DNA of 12,585 bases from VGOB01 sp034435315. Lineage in GTDB: Bacteria; Chloroflexota; Anaerolineae; UBA4142. The stretch spans positions 1-12,585 of the forward strand of contig DAOTYB010000014.1 of assembly GCA_034435315.1 (NCBI GenBank), in the 5' to 3' direction. The number at the start of each line of letters is the position of its first letter. Positions within the stretch are counted from its first letter, which is position 1. Below the pieces are notes generated by a model. It was not told where the DNA came from. It did no database searches and saw only the letters and a program-made list of their open reading frames with translations. Shown piece after piece: positions 6,994-12,585 of this stretch. A program made the position numbers and the translations under genes.

Positions 6994-7040
6994 CAGGGCA
7001 TGTGCCAAGTCGCTTGACAAGCTGCCGAGCGACTCAATAC

Positions 7041-7060
7041 GGGCGAATAATGATTCGCCC
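7041..7060. repeat. Short hairpin GGGCGAAT / ATTCGCCC
   Basis: Perfect 8-bp arms at 7041-7048 and 7053-7060 with a 4-base loop (AATG). No T-run follows, so a terminator role is not supported. Confidence 0.6.
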
Positions 7061-7123
7061 CGACAACGCTTGCCTCCGCAGGCAGCCTTCTAGCCGCCGC
7101 AGGGCGGCTTTGGGTCGTTGTCG
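7061..7123. repeat. Nested inverted repeats, potential three-way junction
   Basis: An outer stem CGACAACG (7061-7068) / CGTTGTCG (7116-7123) encloses two perfect hairpins: TGCCT-CCGC-AGGCA (7071-7084) and GCCGCC-GCAG-GGCGGC (7093-7108). All three stems are perfect. The inner part is the better-preserved copy of the repeat also found at 6913-6954. Confidence 0.7.
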
Positions 7124-7184
7124 CAAGCGTTCACGCCTTTTGCGGTTTTGAGGAGTACCAAGCCTTATGCGTGAACGCTTGCGA
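7121..7184. repeat. Perfect 16-bp inverted repeat
   Basis: TCGCAAGCGTTCACGC at 7121-7136 and its exact reverse complement at 7169-7184, with a 32-base loop. It overlaps the preceding three-way structure by three bases, so the two folds compete at that point. It may be a stem or the ends of a small non-autonomous element; no gene lies inside. Confidence 0.8.
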
Positions 7185-7247
7185 TGGCAGCGGTTTCAAC
7201 CGTCCGTGCCTGACTTTGCACATGCCCTGGCGTCTGGTGTAGCCCAC

Positions 7248-7276
7248 TTGACAAATGGGCATTTGCAGTGTATAAT
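7248..7276 (+). promoter_or_regulatory. Near-consensus sigma-70 promoter of the PadR/efflux operon
   Basis: TTGACA at 7248-7253 and TATAAT at 7271-7276 both match consensus exactly, with the optimal 17-bp spacer. Transcription would start near 7283, about 34 bases before the PadR ATG. So strong a promoter usually needs repression, which fits the palindrome immediately downstream. Confidence 0.9.
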
Positions 7277-7284
7277 CCATTCTA

Positions 7285-7306
7285 GAATAGTCAATATTGA
7301 CTATTC
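7285..7306. promoter_or_regulatory. 22-bp perfect palindrome, likely PadR operator
   Basis: The half-site GAATAGTCAAT is followed directly by its reverse complement ATTGACTATTC. It begins eight bases after the -10 box and covers the expected transcription start region, where a bound dimer would block initiation. It ends ten bases before the PadR start codon. Autoregulation by the adjacent PadR protein is inferred from position. The sequence does not contain the ATGT/ACAT ends of classical PadR sites. Confidence 0.8.
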
Positions 7307-7316
7307 AGGATAGACT

Positions 7317-7901
7317 ATGGATCACACTTTATTGCTCTTGGGCTTGATCAAGCTTCAAGCCATGCACGGCTATCAATTAAGCGATTTACTCGAGCGTCGC
7401 CTCAAGTATCTGACCGATCTCAAAAAACCTACGCTCTATCATCTGTTGGCAAAGCTCGAGGTAGCGGGTTTGATCGTCCCGCGCGTGTCGCGCCAGGGCA
7501 ATCGTCCCGAGCGACACACGTATCGGTTGACCCCAGCGGGTGAGCGCGAATTCCGCCAACGCTTGCAACGCAATTTGCAGGACGCGCCCGCCACGTACTT
7601 TGACGATGACATCGGCTTGCTCTTTCTCAGTGAAATTTCTGTTGCCGAAGCGCGTGCTTGTCTTGCTCAGAAACGCGCCGGGGTGGCGAAACGTCTTGCT
7701 GAGATTGAACGTGCGGTGGCTGCGCACCAACCCGGGACACCCGCCTACTATACCCTGCGCCATCATCAGCTGCATCTCCAAACGGAACGGGCTTGGTTGG
7801 ATGAATTGCTCGCCCAATTGGGAAGACGCCTGGTACGCCAGAATATTCTCGACTGTCTCAGCGCGCTAGATGAGAAGGAAAAAATCAAACAAGCAGATTG
7901 A
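7317..7901 (+). CDS. PadR-family transcriptional regulator
   Basis: A 194-residue regulator. The N-terminal winged helix (residues about 3-80) has the PadR pattern: LLLLGLIKLQAMHGYQLSDL, then KPTLYHLLAKLEVAGLI as the recognition helix region, then the wing RHTYRLTPAGEREF. Residues about 90-190 are helical and match the C-terminal dimerisation type found in longer PadR proteins (VAEARACLAQKRAGVAKRLA, YYTLRHHQLHLQTERAWLDE). The start at 7317 has AGGA at 7307-7310, six bases upstream. It is first in an operon with a small membrane protein (23-base gap) and an MFS exporter. PadR proteins usually repress neighbouring transport or detoxification genes until a small ligand binds, so control of the exporter and itself through the 7285-7306 palindrome is likely. 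The ligand is unknown. Confidence 0.92.
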   Translation: MDHTLLLLGLIKLQAMHGYQLSDLLERRLKYLTDLKKPTLYHLLAKLEVAGLIVPRVSRQGNRPERHTYRLTPAGEREFRQRLQRNLQDAPATYFDDDIGLLFLSEISVAEARACLAQKRAGVAKRLAEIERAVAAHQPGTPAYYTLRHHQLHLQTERAWLDELLAQLGRRLVRQNILDCLSALDEKEKIKQAD

Positions 7902-7924
7902 AAAGAAAAAAGGAGGCTTTGAAC

Positions 7925-8317
7925 ATGGTATTGCTGTTTCACTCGGTTATACGCTGGGTGATTGTACTAGTCGCCATCATTGCGGGCAGCAAGTTTGCTC
8001 TCGGCTGGTGGCGACAAGCGCGGGTTCAACAGTTGGATCGTGGTTTGATGTCGGGCTTTGCCTTTCTCATGGATTTTCAGGCGGCTTTAGGAGTATTCCT
8101 GCTGGTCGTGGCGGGGCTAGGAGGCGTCGGTTTTCCGCTGTAGCGGCTGGAGCACGGTTTCACGATGATCGTGGCGGTGGTGATTGGCCATATGCCGGTG
8201 CTGTGGTGCTCTAGCGACCAACCGACGACGCTACGCAACAACTTGTTCGTGATCATTGCTGCCCTGGCACTGGTATTCCTTGGTGTGGCGAGGTTGCCGG
8301 GCAGCTGGTCGCGTTAA
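7925..8317 (+). pseudogene. Small four-helix membrane protein interrupted by an in-frame TAG
   Basis: ATG 7925 has AGGAGG at 7911-7916, eight bases upstream, so the gene is set for strong translation. It reads HSVIRWVIVLVAIIAG, then LMDFQAALGVFLLVVAGLG, and meets TAG at codon 73 (8141-8143). The same frame goes straight on with RLEHGFTMIVAVVIGHM and LFVIIAALALVFLGVARL to TAA at 8315-8317, giving 130 residues with four likely membrane helices. The HS..RW, LEHG and (I/V)GH positions resemble small cytochrome-b-like membrane proteins of unknown role, a weak assignment. The continuing frame and membrane helices after TAG show that one gene was split by a single base change, possibly from TGG. If only the first part is made, it is a 72-residue two-helix protein. 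Confidence 0.75.
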
Positions 8318-8339
8318 AAACACACGTGGAGGATTGCCT

Positions 8340-9740
8340 ATGGAATCAAAAGCACGCCAAATTCTGCTAGTGCTCTTTGTGGGTGTATTGATGGGTGCGC
8401 TGGATATTGCCATCGTTGGACCGGCGCTACCGACAATTCGCAATGCCTTTGGCGAAGATGACCGCGCGATGGCTTGGGTGTTTACCACGTACGTTCTTTT
8501 TAATCTCATCGGTGTACCCCTGATGGCCAAACTCTCCGATACCTTTGGTCGCCGTGCGATTTACATCCTTGATGTCGGGCTCTTTGCCATCGGCTCGTTA
8601 ATCGTGGCACTCTCGCCGCAACTGAATGTCTTGCTGGTGGGACGTGCTCTGCAAGGGCTGGGGGCGGGAGGGATCTTCCCGGTCGCCAGCGCCGTCATCG
8701 GCGATACGTTCCCGCCGGAAAAACGTGGTAGCGCGCTGGGCTTGATTGGCGCCGTGTTCGGTATCGCCTTCCTGTTGGGTCCCCTGCTGGCTGGGGTGAT
8801 GCTTGGATTGTTGAGCTGGCACTGGTTGTTTCTCATTAACCTTCCGATAGCCATGCTCTTGATGGGTATGGCTTGGCGTCTCTTGCCCTCCACGCGTCTG
8901 ACACGGTCTTTCCAGTTCGATTGGCCGGGAATGATCACACTGAGCGTTGCCCTCGCCGCTTTAACTTTTGCTGTCAATCAACTGGACACCACCCAACTGA
9001 TGACCAGTCTCGTTTCTGGAAATGTTTTTCCCTTTGTGATGCTGGTTGTCGTTCTGTTTCCGCTCTTTCTCTGGATAGAAACGCGTGCTGTGAATCCGAT
9101 TGTGCAACCCGCCTTGCTGCGCATGCCCCAGGTCATCGTTATTGCGCTGGTGGCGCTGGGCGCGGGTGTGAGTGAAGCCGCGGTGGTGTTTGTGCCTACG
9201 CTGGTGGTCGAAGCGTTTGGGGTCTCTAGTGCCTCCGCCAGTTTTATGCTCTTACCGGCCGTGTTAGCCATGGCTGTCGGCTCGCCGACGGCAGGACGAC
9301 TGTTGGATCGTGTCGGCTCGCGCCTAGTTCTCTTTATTAGTACGGTGTTGACGACCGCTGGTTTAGGTGTGACTGCACTGCTGGGTACGCAATTACTCTT
9401 TTTTTACGTTGCCATATTGCTTGCCGGGCTTGGGCTGGGGGGCTTGCTCGGCGCGCCGTTACGCTATGTGATGCTCAACGAAGCGCCGCTATCGCAACGC
9501 GCTGCGGCGCAGGGGCTTCTCACCCTCCATACGAGCATCGGTCAACTGATTGGCGGCGCAATGGTAGGTGCAGTCGCTGCATCGTTTGGTGGGGGAGTCA
9601 AGGGCTATGCCCAAGCTTTCCTTACGGTTGGCTTGGTCATGGCAGTACTAAGCTTGCTGACGCTACGTCTCAAAGGGCGCGCAGAAGAAATGGCGACGGC
9701 GCGTGCGAATCAGGCAGCACCCAGCGTGCTAATGAAATAA
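8340..9740 (+). CDS. MFS drug-exporter-type transporter (DHA2, 14 TM)
   Basis: A 466-residue inner-membrane proton antiporter of the EmrB/QacA type. Family motifs are in place: LDIAIVGPALP (residues 21-31, with the membrane Asp of motif D1), motif A MAKLSDTFGRR (62-72), the TM4 arginine region VGRALQGLGAGG (100-111) and motif C GLIGAVFGIAFLLGPLLAG (134-152). The hydrophobic pattern suits 14 helices. Start 8340 is preferred over upstream in-frame starts because GGAGG lies at 8328-8332, seven bases before it. It is third in the PadR operon, 22 bases after the small membrane protein. The location fits an inducible exporter of a toxic or signalling compound. The substrate cannot be read from sequence. 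The gene looks intact, unlike most of its neighbours. Confidence 0.93.
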   Translation: MESKARQILLVLFVGVLMGALDIAIVGPALPTIRNAFGEDDRAMAWVFTTYVLFNLIGVPLMAKLSDTFGRRAIYILDVGLFAIGSLIVALSPQLNVLLVGRALQGLGAGGIFPVASAVIGDTFPPEKRGSALGLIGAVFGIAFLLGPLLAGVMLGLLSWHWLFLINLPIAMLLMGMAWRLLPSTRLTRSFQFDWPGMITLSVALAALTFAVNQLDTTQLMTSLVSGNVFPFVMLVVVLFPLFLWIETRAVNPIVQPALLRMPQVIVIALVALGAGVSEAAVVFVPTLVVEAFGVSSASASFMLLPAVLAMAVGSPTAGRLLDRVGSRLVLFISTVLTTAGLGVTALLGTQLLFFYVAILLAGLGLGGLLGAPLRYVMLNEAPLSQRAAAQGLLTLHTSIGQLIGGAMVGAVAASFGGGVKGYAQAFLTVGLVMAVLSLLTLRLKGRAEEMATARANQAAPSVLMK

Positions 9741-9743
9741 ACA

Positions 9744-9763
9744 AGAAACCAGGGTTCTTGCAG
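9744..9763. repeat. AGAAACC-type repeat, copy 2
   Basis: AGAAACCAGGGTTCT differs by one base from copy 1 and is followed by the same TGCAG. It begins three bases after the MFS stop codon and ends at the left break of the sigma/anti-sigma remnant. Confidence 0.75.
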
Positions 9764-9770
9764 TAGCTGG

Positions 9771-10078
9771 ATCGCTGGCTACTCCACCGTCAAAACCGTG
9801 CACGTCATGCAACGCCGCGAACAAGCCGTTCAACGGAGCCGCCATTTCTTGGATGATCGGCGCGAACGAGCATCTGAATGGTGACCGTGGAAAATCATCC
9901 GTACGCGCTGGACCGTGCGCTGCTCGCGCGTATCCGCCGGCTGATTCTCGCCGAGCGCGCGCTCTTGCGTGATCTGATTCAAAACGCGCCGGTGGAACGC
10001 GCCCGTCGCAACGCGGAAACACTCTATCAACTCTCTGCCACCTGGGAGCCGCTATTGAATCGCGGGTTGGGCAAGTAA
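9771..10078 (+). pseudogene. Internally deleted second copy of the sigma/anti-sigma pair
   Basis: Bases 9771-9833 match the region-4 part of the sigma gene (5688-5750): ATCGCTGGCT, then ATGCAACG...CGAACAAGCCGT. At about 9832 the match jumps to the anti-sigma gene near 6275 and continues to its stop. The roughly 520 bp between these points are missing. The last 203 bp (9876-10078) are about 93% identical to 6318-6520 by eye and encode nearly the same protein end (MVTVENHPYALDRALLARIR, ending NRGLGK). One extra base (CTGAATGG against CTGATGG) breaks the frame just before that. There is no start signal or complete domain, so it is a remnant. An open frame of 66 codons remains from 9878. Confidence 0.85.
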
Positions 10079-10083
10079 GAATT

Positions 10084-10116
10084 AGAAACCAGGTTTCTGC
10101 AAGGAACCTGGTTTCT
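10084..10116. repeat. AGAAACC-type repeat, copy 3, as a 12-bp hairpin
   Basis: AGAAACCAGGTT (10084-10095) and AACCTGGTTTCT (10105-10116) form a perfect 12-bp stem with a 9-base loop, followed by TTAT. It lies five bases after the stop of the anti-sigma remnant. It could act as a weak bidirectional terminator, but the stem is A/T-rich and no long T-run follows; a dispersed repeat is the better description. Confidence 0.75.
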
Positions 10117-10204
10117 TTATCGGCAGTAGTACCGCTATTGGTACCTTTTTCCTATGTGCTATCTTCTTGCCTGGACTTACGTTATCACAAGTGGAGTGAT
10201 CGCA

Positions 10205-10217
10205 CGAGAAATTCTCG
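10205..10217. promoter_or_regulatory. Short palindrome CGAGAAATTCTCG upstream of the membrane/propeller gene
   Basis: CGAGAA / A / TTCTCG is a perfect 13-base palindrome, 27 bases before the ATG at 10245. It could be an operator or an RNA hairpin in the leader. No good promoter boxes were found next to it. Confidence 0.3.
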
Positions 10218-10244
10218 CCAACGACAGAATCGGAGGACAAGACG

Positions 10245-11535
10245 ATGCGCACCTTCGACCGCGCGTTACACTGCTTGAAACACCCTGCGACCGTCGCGAG
10301 CATCGCTTTGCTCGTCGTCAACGATCACATCCTCAAGTCGCTTGCGCCGTCGTGGGTTACCGGCAAATTGAGCGATTTTGCCGGGTTGTTCTTCTTCCCG
10401 TTTCTGCTCGCCGCCGCGCTCAGTCCAATCACGCGACGCGCCGGCGCGCTCGCGTTCACCATCACTGCCGCGTGGTTCACGCTCGTCAAGACGAGCGCGT
10501 AGGGAATCGCGTTGACGCAAGCCGCGCTCTATCCCATCCTGAGCTATCGTGTGCCCATCACGCTCGACCCCACCGACCTGATCGCGCTCGTTGTGCTCGT
10601 TCCCGCGTGGCGTTTGTGGAATCAGCCGATAACGCCCCAACCCGACGCGCGCGCGTGGCTCATGCTCAGCGTCGCGTCACTGGCGGCGCTGGCAACATCG
10701 CCTCTCCCGTACGAACGCGTCGTGCGCGTGATGGGAGATGGTCAAGTCATCTACGCGCCTCGTGCAGCAGCACACTTCTATCCAACGAACGCTAACGCTA
10801 CTCAGTCAGGACGGCAGACGCACGTGGCAAGAAACGCACAACGCACCCAGCATACTCGCGGAGGATGTGACCCTGCCGCGCATCGTCTGCGAATCAACCC
10901 AGCCCAATCTCTGTTACCGAATCGCGCAAAAGGAGCAAGTGGAGGAATCGCGCGACGGCGGCAAGACCTGGCGTATCGCGTGGAGTATCCCACCCGGACG
11001 ACGCGCGTACATGGAACGCGTAGGGAGCGGTGCGCCAAGTAGAAGAATTGATATGGGACCGTACGATCTCGCGCTGGTAGGACCACCCGGGACGAACGGT
11101 TTGCACACACTCGTCGTCGCGATGGGCGATCAAGGGATATTGGTTCGCACTCCCGAAGGCGCGTGGGAACGCTACGGCGTGTGGGCAGCCAAGCCCACTC
11201 CTTTTGCCGCCGAATTTGGTCTCTATAGCATCATCGAACTTCCATTGCGTCTTTTCGGCGAAGTGATTATGTGTTTGGTCGCAGGAGTGCTTGTCATGTT
11301 GTTCTTGTTGCTCACGAACAGGTCTGCTGTCAAAGCCAGCGCTGGCGCAACGCTTCGCAGTATCGCACTCGGCTTTGCCGTTGTTCCTGCCGCGTTCATC
11401 CCGTTCGCGCTGTGGGCGCTGGGTGTCATCGCCGAGTACAGCCTCGCGCTGGTGTGTGCGCTAGGTATTGCGCTGGGCTTGACTGCGCTTGGCGTCGCAC
11501 AAGCGCGCTGGCGTCCGCGCGGTAAAGCGGGCTAG
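10245..11535 (+). pseudogene. Membrane protein with GKLSDFAG domain plus BNR-type propeller, interrupted twice
   Basis: ATG 10245 has GGAGG at 10232-10236, eight bases upstream. The first 85 codons hold VNDHILK (residues 25-31) and GKLSDFAGLFFFPFLLA (from 40), a pattern seen in uncharacterised multi-helix membrane proteins. Codon 86 is TAG (10500-10502). The frame then continues with GIALTQAALYPILSYRVPIT and DPTDLIALVVLVPAWRLW. Between about 10785 and 10800 a +1 shift is needed to reach the frame that carries two Asp-box-like motifs (SQDGRRTW and SRDGGKTW), as in sialidase/Ycf48-type propellers. That frame continues through PYDLALVGPPGTNGLHTLVV to C-terminal membrane helices (VIMCLVAGVLVMLFLLL and others), ending at TAG 11533-11535. 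The repaired protein would be about 430 residues: membrane helices, outer propeller, membrane helices. Its function is unknown, and as read the gene is broken. Confidence 0.7.
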
Positions 11536-11612
11536 TCACATAGTCGCCTAGTCGTGTAGTCACTCGACTATCCGACTACTCGACTATTCGACTAGTTGAC
11601 TATCCGACTAAT
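11533..11612. repeat. Regular 8-bp repeat array with a central change of orientation
   Basis: Ten units of exactly 8 bp: TAGTCACA, TAGTCGCC, TAGTCGTG, TAGTCACT, then CGACTATC, CGACTACT, CGACTATT, CGACTAGT, TGACTATC, CGACTAAT. The first four carry TAGTC and the last six its reverse complement GACTA, with the switch at 11564/11565, so the array can fold on itself. The first unit supplies the TAG stop of the preceding gene. It belongs to the same family as 908-979. Confidence 0.85.
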
Positions 11613-11634
11613 CCAAGCCAACGGCTCCCGCGCA

Positions 11635-11648
11635 GCGATTTCAATCGC
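11635..11648. repeat. Small hairpin GCGATT-TC-AATCGC
   Basis: Six-base arms around a two-base centre, in the gap between the membrane/propeller gene and the last lipoprotein. It is similar in style to the palindrome at 3754-3768. No T-run follows. Confidence 0.45.
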
Positions 11649-11712
11649 GGGGATTCTTGAAGGAGTTGCTCATGGGCATAACCGCTCGCCACGACGGATG
11701 AAAATGGAGGAC

Positions 11713-11740
11713 GTAGGGCAGATTTTCAAATTTGCCCTAC
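11713..11740. repeat. 28-bp REP-like palindrome GTAGGGCA...TGCCCTAC
   Basis: The 13-base arms GTAGGGCAGATTT and AAATTTGCCCTAC have one mismatch and a two-base centre. It ends three bases before the AAGGAG of the last lipoprotein gene, so in RNA it would form a stem right next to the ribosome-binding site and could affect translation. It may simply be a dispersed repeat. Confidence 0.65.
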
Positions 11741-11753
11741 ATTAAGGAGACAA

Positions 11754-12585
11754 ATGAAACGGCTCGTCATCTTCGTCGCTCTCGCGTTTCTGATAGCAGC
11801 GTGCAATGTATTGCCGCCCGCGACAATCACACCCCAACCGCGTGCCACGAACACCCTCCGCATTCCGGACGATGTGCCAACACCGCCTACGTGCGGCAAC
11901 AAGGTGTGCGATTCGCCATGGGAAAACCCGTGGACTTGCCCGGACGATTGCCCCAAACCAACGAGCGTGTTACCGATAGCGACCGTCACGCCCGTGCCGG
12001 CACCGCCCTCGCGCGAGCCACCAAAAACGTTGCCGCCGAGAACGCCGCCGCTTCGTCCAACCGAAGCGCCGCCCGCGCCGGCAACGTCTGCCATTGGCAC
12101 AGGTATCGTTGTGTCTGGCAAGTACTTGATGGCGTTTCACGCGTGCGACACCGCAACGACCGATTGCCACGATCCGCGTAATCATCGCGTTTATCTCGCG
12201 CAGAGCGACGATGGCGCAGCGTGGCAGATCGTCCCCGGCTGGCAATCGTTTGCTGGCTCGGTGCCAGACGTGATTCGGCGCGGCAACACGCTCTACATTT
12301 TCACGCCGGGCAATGTCGCGCGCTATCGCTTTGACACGCGCACACTCGAGGCGCCGCGTCAAGTCACAATCAACGGACTGGACGGCAACGTGGGCTTTGT
12401 GGATCCATCACCCACGCTCGACAATCAGGGGCGTATCGTGCTGGTCTTCCTCGTCTCCGAACCGGGCAAGGGCGATCCGGCGGGCTGCGCGCCGGGGGAG
12501 ACGACCTGCGTCAAACATTTTCGCTCAGCCACCGAAGTCGCCGGCAGCGATGGCACGCAATTCGCGCTGGACGCGGGCGACCGCG
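11754..12585 (+). CDS. Lipoprotein with Cys motif, Pro-rich linker and BNR-like propeller (3' end outside window)
   Basis: ATG 11754 has AAGGAG at 11744-11749, four bases upstream. The frame is open to the end of the window (277 codons). The signal peptide is KRLVIFVALAFLIAAC with lipobox IAAC and lipidated Cys at residue 17. Residues 47-66 hold CGNKVC...CPDDC, a four-cysteine pattern seen in many secreted proteins (CGNGVC...CPxDC). It probably forms a small disulfide-linked or metal-binding knot. A linker rich in Pro and Thr follows to about residue 112. A beta-propeller-like region then begins, with an Asp-box-type motif SDDGAAW (151-157) and VPDVIRRGNTLYIF and VDPSPTLDNQGRIVLVF. The protein is probably anchored on the outer face of the membrane, with the propeller binding a glycan or protein. 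Its layout resembles the lipoprotein at 3908, but the two propellers do not look alike. Confidence 0.85.
   Translation, partial: MKRLVIFVALAFLIAACNVLPPATITPQPRATNTLRIPDDVPTPPTCGNKVCDSPWENPWTCPDDCPKPTSVLPIATVTPVPAPPSREPPKTLPPRTPPLRPTEAPPAPATSAIGTGIVVSGKYLMAFHACDTATTDCHDPRNHRVYLAQSDDGAAWQIVPGWQSFAGSVPDVIRRGNTLYIFTPGNVARYRFDTRTLEAPRQVTINGLDGNVGFVDPSPTLDNQGRIVLVFLVSEPGKGDPAGCAPGETTCVKHFRSATEVAGSDGTQFALDAGDR

Larger units (their letters stand above)
6908..7247. other. Non-coding stretch of about 340 bp rich in hairpins and repeats
   Basis: No reading frame here looks like protein. It contains two copies of a GC-rich repeat (6913-6954, 7070-7108), a direct repeat of TGCCCTGGCGTCTGGT (6978-6993, 7223-7238), a hairpin at 7041-7060, a potential three-way junction at 7061-7123 and a long stem at 7121-7184. 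It separates the ABC remnant from the promoter of the efflux operon. Confidence 0.7.

Noticed and set aside
8256..8339. Upstream in-frame extension of the MFS transporter
   Set aside because: It overlaps the end of the small membrane protein and has no ribosome-binding site. GGAGG at 8328-8332 supports the start at 8340.
10129..10150. Rho-independent terminator GTACC-GCTATT-GGTAC followed by CTTTTT
   Set aside because: The stem has only five base pairs. The T-run is suggestive, but this is too weak to annotate.
11672..11701. Nine-codon open frame with AAGGAG six bases upstream, before the last lipoprotein
   Set aside because: It has a good ribosome-binding site but is very short, has no amino-acid bias suggesting attenuation and is not coupled to the next gene; probably chance.

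Overview
This window looks like accessory DNA from a fairly GC-rich bacterium, most likely a member of the Chloroflexota. That is an inference. It rests on lipoproteins with Pro/Thr-rich linkers leading into beta-propellers, an ECF sigma factor paired with a DUF5667-type membrane protein, and many short palindromic repeats between genes. No rRNA, tRNA or other strict lineage marker is present.

Left part (1-3723). A P-loop NTPase gene (195-812) has a duplicated 5' end and an internal out-of-frame stretch. A block of degenerate 8-bp repeats (908-979) follows, then a HEAT-repeat gene (997-1770). The tail of the HEAT gene runs into a decayed IS4-family element (1694-2867, 20-bp inverted ends, transposase broken by a stop codon and a frameshift). 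On the far side of the IS lies a GH39-like glycosidase that has lost its N-terminal half (2863-3723). The IS joins two truncated genes and shows no obvious target duplication, which suggests an IS-associated deletion.

Middle (3724-7247). Two palindromic repeats lead to a beta-propeller lipoprotein gene (3908-5210) with a +1 frameshift in its linker. Next comes an intact sigma factor / anti-sigma-like pair with overlapping stop and start (5262-6520). A remnant of an ABC-transporter ATPase (6541-6907) follows, then about 340 bp of non-coding DNA full of hairpins.

Right part (7248-12585). A near-consensus promoter and a perfect 22-bp palindrome precede an apparent operon: a PadR-family repressor, a small membrane protein split by an in-frame TAG, and an intact 14-TM DHA2-type MFS exporter (7317-9740). 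The likely logic is a self-repressing, inducible efflux operon. Downstream is an internally deleted second copy of the sigma/anti-sigma pair (9771-10078), bracketed by AGAAACC-type palindromes. After that comes a membrane/beta-propeller protein (10245-11535) with one TAG stop and one frameshift, a second and more regular block of 8-bp repeats (11533-11612), and a lipoprotein gene that runs off the window (11754-12585).

The genes that look intact are the sigma factor, the anti-sigma-like protein, the PadR regulator, the MFS exporter and, as far as it is visible, the last lipoprotein. Most of the rest are truncated, frameshifted or interrupted, so the region looks like a decaying, repeat-rich segment. 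Sequencing or assembly error could explain some of the single-base frameshifts.
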